In this document: one piece after another, positions 1 through 4,595 of the stretch | How the letters are laid out: every line of letters begins with the position of its first letter | How positions within the stretch are numbered: position 1 is the first letter of the stretch | NCBI GenBank assembly: GCA_964412845.1 | Contig: CAYPQM010000256.1 | Location: forward strand, 1-6,301 | Source of the DNA: JAWWPY01 sp964412845 | Lineage (GTDB): Bacteria > Actinomycetota > Actinomycetes > Streptosporangiales > Streptosporangiaceae | Reading direction: 5' to 3' | Length of the DNA: 6,301 nt | The notes under the pieces: generated by a model | Databases searched by the model: none | Seen by the model: the letters and a program-made list of their open reading frames with translations, nothing else | Told to the model about the DNA's origin: nothing | Position numbers and translations under genes: made by a program

Positions 1-812
1 CGCATGCAGTGGTGGATCCGGCCCGGGCCGAGCCGCGCCTGCGCGATGGCGAAGCCGTCCCCCTCCCCGGCGATCAGGCTGTCCACCGGCACCCGGACGT
101 CGCGGAACACGACCTCCGCATGACCGCCGTGCGGCGCGTCGTCGTAGCCGAACAGGGTCATCCCGCGCTGCACGTCGACGCCGGGGGTGTCCCTGGGGAC
201 CAGGATCATGGACTGCTGACGGTGCCGGTCACCGTCAATGGCGGTCTTGCCCATCACGATGAGGATCTCGCATTCGGGGTTCATCGCCCCCGACGACCAC
301 CACTTCCGGCCGTTGATCACGTATTCGGCGCCATCGCGCTCGATCCTGGTGGCGATGTTGGCCGCATCCGAGGACGCGACATCAGGCTCCGTCATGCAGA
401 ACGCGGACCGGATCTCCCCGTCCAGCAGCGGGCGGAGCCAGCGATCCTTCTGCTGCGCCGTGCCGAACGCGGCCAGCACCTCCATGTTCCCGGTGTCCGG
501 CGCGGCACAGTTCAGCGCTTCGGGCGCCATCCACGGGCTGCGCCCGGTGATCTCAGCCAGCGGCGCGTACTGGAGGTTGGTGAGGCCTGGACCAGCTTCG
601 TCATGGGCCAGGAAGAGATTCCACAGGCCGCGGCTGCGCGCCTGCTCCTTCAGCTCAGCGATGACCGGAGGGCGCCGCCACGGGTCACCGGCCTGTGTAG
701 CACGGGCCACTTGCTCGGCGAACACCGGCTCCGCCGGGTAGATCCACTCGTCCATGAAGTCCAGAAGACGTTTCCGGAGTTCCTCGGTGTGGCTGTCGTA
801 CGCAAAGTCCAT
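1..812 (-). CDS. Acyl-CoA dehydrogenase, ACAD10/11-like (C-terminus beyond the left edge)
   Basis: FAD-dependent acyl-CoA dehydrogenase, which forms the alpha-beta double bond of an acyl-CoA in the cytoplasm. The first 270 codons are present. The N-terminal helical domain (about residues 1-130) has MDFAYDSHTEELRKRLLDFM and the segment RGLWNLFLAHDEAGPGLTNL. The middle beta domain starts at the FAD/substrate signature AFCMTEPDVASSDAANI (about 137-153), followed by INGRKWWSSGA (166-176), RQQSMILVPRDTPGV (198-212) and FGYDDAPHGGHAEVVF (221-236). The visible part ends at LGPGRIHHCM, where the C-terminal helical domain begins. These segments match the ACAD10/11-type bacterial enzymes better than short-chain ACADs. 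The family is about 400 residues long, so roughly 130, including the catalytic base region, lie outside the window. ATG 812 is chosen because GGAGGGG lies just upstream. Substrate is unknown; ACAD11/ACAD10 relatives act on long-chain or 4-hydroxy acyl-CoAs (family knowledge, not shown here). It starts 34 bp after the DUF2079 gene on the same strand. Confidence 0.93.
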   Translation of the reverse strand, partial: MDFAYDSHTEELRKRLLDFMDEWIYPAEPVFAEQVARATQAGDPWRRPPVIAELKEQARSRGLWNLFLAHDEAGPGLTNLQYAPLAEITGRSPWMAPEALNCAAPDTGNMEVLAAFGTAQQKDRWLRPLLDGEIRSAFCMTEPDVASSDAANIATRIERDGAEYVINGRKWWSSGAMNPECEILIVMGKTAIDGDRHRQQSMILVPRDTPGVDVQRGMTLFGYDDAPHGGHAEVVFRDVRVPVDSLIAGEGDGFAIAQARLGPGRIHHCM

Positions 813-814
813 AG

Positions 815-821
815 CCCCTCC
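815..821 (-). promoter_or_regulatory. Ribosome binding site of the acyl-CoA dehydrogenase gene
   Basis: On the minus strand GGAGGGG precedes ATG 812 with two bases (CT) between, giving a near-ideal Shine-Dalgarno (core GGAGG, 4-nt spacing). A second CTCCAGAC (plus strand, 834-841) repeats 818-825 with a 16-bp offset, so the 34-bp gap carries two GTCTGGAG elements on the minus strand. Only the one next to ATG 812 is correctly spaced. Confidence 0.8.
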
Positions 822-846
822 AGACGGGATCCGCTCCAGACTCTAC

Positions 847-2775
847 CTACCCGCCAGTAGTGGGCTCAGAGCGGTGGAACACGTAGACGTCATCGTCGAG
901 GAAGATCTGCTGGTACACGACGCCCGGGTGGCGCTGCTCGACGAACGTGAGCACGTTGCTCGGCGGCGGGTTCCAGCCACTGTTCGACTCGTCGAAGACG
1001 ATGTACTGGGGGGGCGGATTGGGGCTGGTGCCGATCCAGAACGTGTCGTCCCTGGCCGCCAGGGGCGCGAGCATCGTCAGGGTGGTCTCGACTGTCATCC
1101 CGTCCGGCACCTTGGCCATGGCGGCGTCCTCCGCCCGGACGTGCTGGTCGATGAGGTAGGTCTGGGAATTCCAGAGCCCGTCCAGCGGGAAACGGAAGGC
1201 GAGCACGGCCGCGATGGCCAGCATGGCCACCAGGCTGAGCCGGACGGTCGCGGTGGCCAGCGCGCGGCGCACCTGGCCCGCCCCGCTGCGTGCCGCCCGC
1301 ACCCGGGCCAGCGTGTCGATGGCGGCGATGAACACGATGGGCATCACGGTCGCGTTGTAGTGCCACGCCGTACCCCAGAAGTAACTGTTAACGGACAGGA
1401 AGCGCAGCACCAGGCTGGGCACGGCCAGCAGGACGATCGGGGAGCGCAGCGCGAGGAAGGCCACCGGCAGCAAGATCATCGCTGTGGTTTCGAGCTTCTG
1501 CCGGTACGCATTGGTGACCTGGCCCGCGAGCGCGGAGACCGTGTGCTGCCCGGTGCCGGCCCCGATCGCGCCGCCGTCGTTCCAGTACGGGTACTGATGC
1601 GCCACGTTGAAGTGCGGGATGATCACGACAATCTCGACGAGCGACCAGGCGATGCCCCACAGCACGAGGAACAGCCCGGCATCGGCCGCCGAGTTGCTGC
1701 GCGCCCGCCAGGCCTTGACCAGGATGAGGAGGCCGATGGCGGCGACGGTGAATCCCTGGTCCTCCTTGATGAAGACCAGCGGCAGCGCCCAGATCACGGC
1801 GGCCCGCGTCTTGCCCCGCAGCAGCGCCGACAGCGAGCAGGCCAGCAGCGGCACGGCGAACGCGATCTCGTGGAAATCGAAATCGATCATCTGCTGCAGG
1901 CCCCAGGAGAACCCGTAGGCCGCGCCGATCGCCCAGCTCGCCGGAGCGCCCAGCTTGGCTCGTGCGGCCCGGCATACCGGGATGACGGACAGCGCCGTGA
2001 GCAGGGCTTGCGCCAGGAGCAAGGTGACCGGGCTCGGGGCCAGCCGGAAGAACGGGGCGACCAGCGCCACGATCGGCTGGAAATGGTCGCCGAGCAGGTT
2101 GAAGCCCTGGCCCCGGATGCTGACCACCGGCGCGTGCAGGTGGGCGATCTGCCTGACGTACTCGGTGAAGATGCCGAGGTCCCACGAGCCTGGCTCGAGC
2201 TGCAGGTAGCGGGATATCGAGATCACGCTGTAGGCGGCGAACACCGCGAGCGCGATCAGCCATGGCACCCAGTCCGCTCGCTGCGCGGCCCCTGCGGCGC
2301 TGGCCTTCGGCCTCGACCGGGCCGCTGGGATGAGGCCGACCGCGGATACCGGACTGGCGTCCGCCGCGCCGGTCCCCGCCGCCGGACTGGTCCCGGCCCC
2401 CAGACTGGTCCCCGCCCCCGGACTGGTTCCCGCCCCCAGACTGGTTCCCGCCCCCAGACTGGTCCCCGCCGCGCTGGTTGCCAGTGGCGCACTGGCATCA
2501 GCCGCAAGGCTGACCGCCGGTGCCGCGCTGAGCGGGTCAGTTGGCATCGGCAGCGGTCCCGGAAGGCCGGAATCTGTGCTGATCGCGCCCTCCGGTCCCT
2601 GGTCCGTCACCGGCTGTGCGTCCTGCGGCATGGCCGCGGAGCCTAACACGCGCCGCGTAGAGTTTCCCGTGCCTCCCGACCAAGATTCACTAGCGGCTTC
2701 CGCCATGGTCACAGGCGTGCCCGAGCACTCCCCCAGCGAATCATGCCGACCAGCCCGTTCAGGGTGCCCGGCCAT
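847..2775 (-). CDS. DUF2079 polytopic membrane protein with a long repeat-containing N-terminal extension
   Basis: Predicted integral membrane protein of 642 residues from ATG 2775. The conserved core starts at about 168 with a first membrane helix (WVPWLIALAVFAAYSVISI). It is followed by the family landmarks GSWDLGIFTEYVRQI (196-210), GDHFQPIVALVAPFF (229-243), FDFHEIAFAVPLL (299-311) and FIKEDQGF (335-342). More hydrophobic spans follow to about 528, then a soluble tail (about 535-642) ending VYVFHRSEPTTGG. DUF2079 proteins are uncharacterised but resemble GT-C glycosyltransferases; Asp199 in the first loop sits where GT-C enzymes keep a catalytic acid (inference). Residues 1-167 are low-complexity Ala/Gly/Ser/Thr/Pro with a GTSLGA-type hexad repeat at about 104-131. 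The start is uncertain: ATG 2775, 2706 and 2631 all lack a clear Shine-Dalgarno. A TTA codon at 2644-2646, rare in such genomes, lies in the segment removed if ATG 2631 is used. Function unknown; an envelope-glycan role is only suggested. Confidence 0.88.
   Translation of the reverse strand: MAGHPERAGRHDSLGECSGTPVTMAEAASESWSGGTGNSTRRVLGSAAMPQDAQPVTDQGPEGAISTDSGLPGPLPMPTDPLSAAPAVSLAADASAPLATSAAGTSLGAGTSLGAGTSPGAGTSLGAGTSPAAGTGAADASPVSAVGLIPAARSRPKASAAGAAQRADWVPWLIALAVFAAYSVISISRYLQLEPGSWDLGIFTEYVRQIAHLHAPVVSIRGQGFNLLGDHFQPIVALVAPFFRLAPSPVTLLLAQALLTALSVIPVCRAARAKLGAPASWAIGAAYGFSWGLQQMIDFDFHEIAFAVPLLACSLSALLRGKTRAAVIWALPLVFIKEDQGFTVAAIGLLILVKAWRARSNSAADAGLFLVLWGIAWSLVEIVVIIPHFNVAHQYPYWNDGGAIGAGTGQHTVSALAGQVTNAYRQKLETTAMILLPVAFLALRSPIVLLAVPSLVLRFLSVNSYFWGTAWHYNATVMPIVFIAAIDTLARVRAARSGAGQVRRALATATVRLSLVAMLAIAAVLAFRFPLDGLWNSQTYLIDQHVRAEDAAMAKVPDGMTVETTLTMLAPLAARDDTFWIGTSPNPPPQYIVFDESNSGWNPPPSNVLTFVEQRHPGVVYQQIFLDDDVYVFHRSEPTTGG
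2385..2474. repeat. 18-bp tandem repeat, five copies, inside the DUF2079 gene
   Basis: On the plus strand GACTGGT followed by a C-rich run recurs at 2385, 2403, 2421, 2439 and 2457, an exact 18-bp period. The units differ at a few positions (C/T after GGT, A/G before the next unit, and a diverged last unit). Because 18 is a multiple of 3, the repeat keeps frame and encodes a Gly-Ala-Gly-Thr-Ser-Leu/Pro hexad on the minus strand. Degenerate ACTGG-containing pieces flank the array (near 2352 and 2491). The array should be prone to copy-number change by slippage without breaking the gene. Confidence 0.9.
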
Positions 2776-2981
2776 GTCGCCGGCCGCTAATTCAGCCGCG
2801 ACCTGTCAGTACACGAGCCGGTCCTGTCCGCTGTACCCGGCCACGCACGCGTACCGCCGCTGAAATTTGCAGAAACCCGCAAACCGGGTCAGCGCGGGAC
2901 CGGGTCAGCGCGGTGCGTTGTGCGCGCATACGGGATTACAATGCACCGCCATAGCCAGAAACCGGGGCGCGGGTGACGGTT
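2776..2981. other. Intergenic region between the MarR gene and the DUF2079 gene
   Basis: This 206-bp stretch lies downstream of the MarR stop and upstream of the DUF2079 start, both on the minus strand. The DUF2079 promoter must lie here unless transcription reads through from the MarR gene. It holds the 15-bp direct repeat at 2883-2913, a small TTTGC/GCAAA inverted repeat (2866-2870 and 2879-2883), and the least GC-rich bases of the neighbourhood around 2861-2883 and 2934-2942. I find no -35/-10 pair on the minus strand that I would defend, no RNA gene, and no convincing terminator. Confidence 0.6.
2883..2913. repeat. 15-bp direct repeat, two copies
   Basis: ACCGGGTCAGCGCGG occurs at 2883-2897 and again, identically, at 2899-2913, with one base between (16-bp period). 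It lies roughly 108-138 bp upstream of the DUF2079 start. Identity over all 15 bases outside a coding region suggests either recent duplication or a tandem binding site. The role is unknown. Confidence 0.85.
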
Positions 2982-3470
2982 TCAGCGTGCGGCGGGGCCG
3001 TCGGGAGGCGGCACGGCACCGGCGAACTCGCTGATGATCTTGGCGAGGGCGCTGTAGAGGTGATGACGCTCGTCGTCGGTGAGAGTCGCGGTGGCCCGGC
3101 GTTCAAGTTCCGCGCGCTCGCGCTCGATCGCGCTGCGCACCGACCGGGCGCGGTCGGTGAGGAACAGCCGGACCAGTCGCCCGTCGGCCGGGTCCCGCTC
3201 CCTGGTCAGCAGCCCGGCCGCCGCCATCCTGGACGCCGATTTGACGATCGTCGGGGTGGCCATGTGCAGCCGGTCGGCGATCTCACCCGGTGTCAGGCCG
3301 TCCGACGCCCAGAGCGCTTCCAGGATGACGTTCTGGCCCACCCGGACCCCATGCTGGCTCATCGCCTCGTCCGTGGCGATCCGCATGAGCTTGGCGGCGC
3401 GGGTGAACAGGGTGAGGAACTCGTTCATGAGCCAAGGGTAGATCGATCGCATCATTTGCCGGCTAATCAC
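2982..3470 (-). CDS. MarR-family transcriptional regulator
   Basis: Winged helix-turn-helix DNA-binding protein, dimeric in this family and usually a repressor released by a small ligand. Numbering from GTG 3470 (162 residues): dimerisation helix MNEFLTLFTRAAKLMRIATDEAM (15-37), helix-turn-helix LTPGEIADRLHMATPTIVKSASRMAAAGLLTR (59-90) with recognition helix about 71-84, wing RERDPADGRLVRLFLT (90-105), and C-terminal dimerisation helices (107-152). There is no cysteine, which argues against OhrR-type peroxide sensing. The start is uncertain because GTG 3470, ATG 3455, ATG 3452 and ATG 3428 all lack a Shine-Dalgarno. A minus-strand TATCGT (3485-3480) would start RNA near 3472, fitting a leaderless GTG 3470, so the long form is kept. 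ATG 3428 (148 residues) would leave all three operators outside the gene and is the main alternative. It is divergent from the SDR gene and probably controls both that gene and itself. Confidence 0.9.
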   Translation of the reverse strand: MISRQMMRSIYPWLMNEFLTLFTRAAKLMRIATDEAMSQHGVRVGQNVILEALWASDGLTPGEIADRLHMATPTIVKSASRMAAAGLLTRERDPADGRLVRLFLTDRARSVRSAIERERAELERRATATLTDDERHHLYSALAKIISEFAGAVPPPDGPAAR

Positions 3471-3503
3471 TAGCTGGCTACGATACTCGTTAGCCGGCTA
3501 GTG
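3455..3503. promoter_or_regulatory. Probable MarR operator cluster (three palindromes)
   Basis: Three copies of a TTAGCCGGCTAA-like element are centred about 3460.5, 3475.5 and 3495.5: TTTGCCGGCTAA (3455-3466), CTAGCTGGCTAC (3470-3481) and TTAGCCGGCTAG (3490-3501). The third has a perfect 10-bp palindrome TAGCCGGCTA (3491-3500). The second and third also form a larger dyad, 3468-3480 against 3491-3503, matching at 12 of 13 positions around a 10-bp loop. Position between a MarR gene and a divergent enzyme gene, and the size of the palindromes, fit MarR operators. That this MarR protein binds here is inference. Confidence 0.75.
3456..3484 (+). promoter_or_regulatory. Predicted promoter of the SDR gene (TTGCCG-17 bp-TACGAT)
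   Basis: A -35-like TTGCCG (3456-3461) is followed after exactly 17 bp by TACGAT (3479-3484), which fits the actinobacterial -10 pattern TANNNT. Transcription would start near 3491, about 45 bases before ATG 3536. The three palindromes cover the -35 element, the spacer/-10 edge and the start site, so a bound repressor would block RNA polymerase. Confidence 0.6.
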
Positions 3504-3523
3504 ACATGGCGCCGGACGTGCGT

Positions 3524-3529
3524 AAGGGA
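3524..3529 (+). promoter_or_regulatory. Ribosome binding site deciding the SDR start
   Basis: AAGGGA with a 6-base spacer (CGGTTC) precedes ATG 3536. The earlier in-frame ATG 3506 has no such element and lies right against the operator, so ATG 3536 is preferred. That start also places the first beta strand of the Rossmann fold (MILVTGG) at the N-terminus, as is normal for the family. Confidence 0.75.
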
Positions 3530-3535
3530 CGGTTC

Positions 3536-4438
3536 ATGATCCTCGTGACAGGTGGGATGGGCTTCATCGGGCAGCACACCGCCAGGGCGCTGCTCGACCT
3601 TGGCCAGTCCTGCGTCCTGACCAGCTACCGGGTGGCCAGAGACACCAGCCTCATCAGTGCAGAGATCGGCACGCGGGTCTTCATCGAACCGCTCGACATC
3701 GACGACTTGCCGGCCCTGCGGGCGATCGGCGCCCGCCATGCGATCACGGGCATCGTCCATCTCGCCGGGGTCGGACATCCCGGTGCGCTGGGCCCGGTGG
3801 ATGACTTCCGGGCGCAGACCCAGGGGCTGCTCAACGTGCTGCAGGCGGCCCAGGACTGGGCCGTCCCCCGCGTCGCTCTGGCCAGCACGATAGGGGTATA
3901 CGCAGGCACGTCCGCTGGCAACCCGCTCCGCGAGGACCTGCCGCTGCCGATGACGGCGCCCCATCAGATCGTGGCGTTCAAGAAAAGTGCCGAGCTCATT
4001 GCGGGCGCGGTCGCCATCCGCGCCGGTTACCAGGTCGTCAACCTGCGCATCCCAGGGGTGTGGGGGCCGCTGCACCGGCATCCCCGGTCGAACTTGTCGG
4101 TCGCCCCGCTCCTCGTGCATGCCGCGGTCGACGGCCACGCACCGGACTTCTCGCCGCCGCTGTCGCCTGCCTACGCGCAGGACGGTATCGACTTGTGCTA
4201 CGCGAAGGACTGTGGCCGGGCCATCGCCCTGCTGCAGACCGCGCGGACGCTGAACCACAGCACGTACAACATCGGCTCGGGACGGGCGACCACGAACGCC
4301 GAACTGGCCGCCGCGATCAGGCAGGTCATCCCGGACGCCGTGATCGGGCTGCCCGGGGGCCGCGACCCGCGCGGGGCGGGCCGGGACTTCTACCTCGACA
4401 TCAGCCGGATCCGCGCGGACACCGGCTATCAGCCCTAA
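3536..4438 (+). CDS. Extended-SDR NAD(P)-dependent epimerase/oxidoreductase, interrupted near its C-terminus
   Basis: Cytoplasmic Rossmann-fold protein of the NAD-dependent epimerase/dehydratase family; 300 residues from ATG 3536. The cofactor loop TGGMGFIG (5-12) gives GxxGxxG. LDID (53-56), HLAG (75-78) and LASTIGVYAG (115-124) are further landmarks, followed by LRIPGVWGP (170-178) and YNIGSGR (244-250). Strand beta-2 ends LTSYR (28-32) with Arg32 and no acidic residue, which hints at NADP(H) (inference). The active site is unusual: aligning AFKKSAE (147-153) to the usual YxxxKxxxE puts Lys149 in place but Ile145 where the catalytic Tyr belongs. The frame stops at TAA 4436-4438 immediately after GYQP, yet continues open for 20 family-like codons to a TAG. 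The protein therefore appears to lack its normal last helix. Divergent from the MarR gene, which likely regulates it. Substrate unknown. It could be a recent pseudogene, a functional shortened protein, or a sequencing error. Confidence 0.87.
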   Translation: MILVTGGMGFIGQHTARALLDLGQSCVLTSYRVARDTSLISAEIGTRVFIEPLDIDDLPALRAIGARHAITGIVHLAGVGHPGALGPVDDFRAQTQGLLNVLQAAQDWAVPRVALASTIGVYAGTSAGNPLREDLPLPMTAPHQIVAFKKSAELIAGAVAIRAGYQVVNLRIPGVWGPLHRHPRSNLSVAPLLVHAAVDGHAPDFSPPLSPAYAQDGIDLCYAKDCGRAIALLQTARTLNHSTYNIGSGRATTNAELAAAIRQVIPDAVIGLPGGRDPRGAGRDFYLDISRIRADTGYQP

Positions 4439-4501
4439 TACGACACTCAGCGCGGCGTGACCGACTACATCGACTGGCTCCGGTCAGGGCATGAGCATTA
4501 G
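4439..4501 (+). pseudogene. Detached C-terminal tail of the SDR gene (after in-frame TAA)
   Basis: Directly after the TAA at 4436-4438 the same frame reads 20 codons (YDTQRGVTDY, then IDWLRSGHEH) before TAG 4499-4501. Extended SDRs commonly end with a GYxP-x-YD segment, then a helix of the pattern (E/Q)R(G/A)xxDYIxWLR and a short polar tail, so this looks like the original C-terminus. A single change such as GAA to TAA or CAA to TAA would explain the break. No start codon with a ribosome binding site precedes it, so it is not a separate gene. Confidence 0.75.
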
Positions 4502-4519
4502 GGGTGTCTCGTAGATCTC

Positions 4520-4573
4520 CGGCCTGCTGCGCGGCCCCCGGCGGCCCCCCGGCGGCCTCCTCGCGGCAGGCCG
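4520..4573. terminator. GC-rich dyad between convergent genes, possible bidirectional terminator
   Basis: CGGCCTGCTGC (4520-4530) pairs with GCGGCAGGCCG (4563-4573) at 10 of 11 positions across a 32-base loop. The loop contains a CCCCCGGCGG direct repeat (4535-4544 and 4546-4555, 11-bp period) that can fold further. It sits between the SDR reading frame and the end of the convergent MptB-like gene. No T-run follows on either strand, so this is at best an actinobacterial U-less terminator. Confidence 0.45.
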
Positions 4574-4595
4574 AGCCGCATCGCCTGGCCGGTGC

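Noticed and set aside
9..860. Plus-strand open frame opposite the acyl-CoA dehydrogenase
   Set aside because: Compositionally a shadow (Arg/Pro/His-rich). The minus strand encodes an unmistakable acyl-CoA dehydrogenase with a good ribosome binding site.
754..2646. Long plus-strand open frame (630 codons) opposite the DUF2079 gene
   Set aside because: Its product is Arg/Gly/Asp/Gln/His-rich with no recognisable domain, as expected of the antisense of a GC-biased gene. The minus-strand frame has clear DUF2079 motifs and membrane helices.
2330..2863. Plus-strand open frame with VPAPRL repeats
   Set aside because: The repeats arise from translating the same 18-bp array in another frame. There is no ribosome binding site of note and no domain, and it conflicts with the DUF2079 gene.
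2866..2883. TTTGC/GCAAA inverted repeat as a terminator or operator
   Set aside because: Only 5-bp arms with an 8-base loop; easily due to chance.
3470..4258. Minus-strand open frame of 262 codons opposite the SDR gene
   Set aside because: Arg/Asp/Gly/Val-rich without a domain, and it would run from inside the SDR gene into the operator region. The plus strand has the Rossmann signature and a ribosome binding site.
4060..4494. Plus-strand frame running past the SDR stop
   Set aside because: A different frame from the SDR with Arg/Ala-rich product and no conserved motif. The true C-terminal continuation is in the SDR frame itself.
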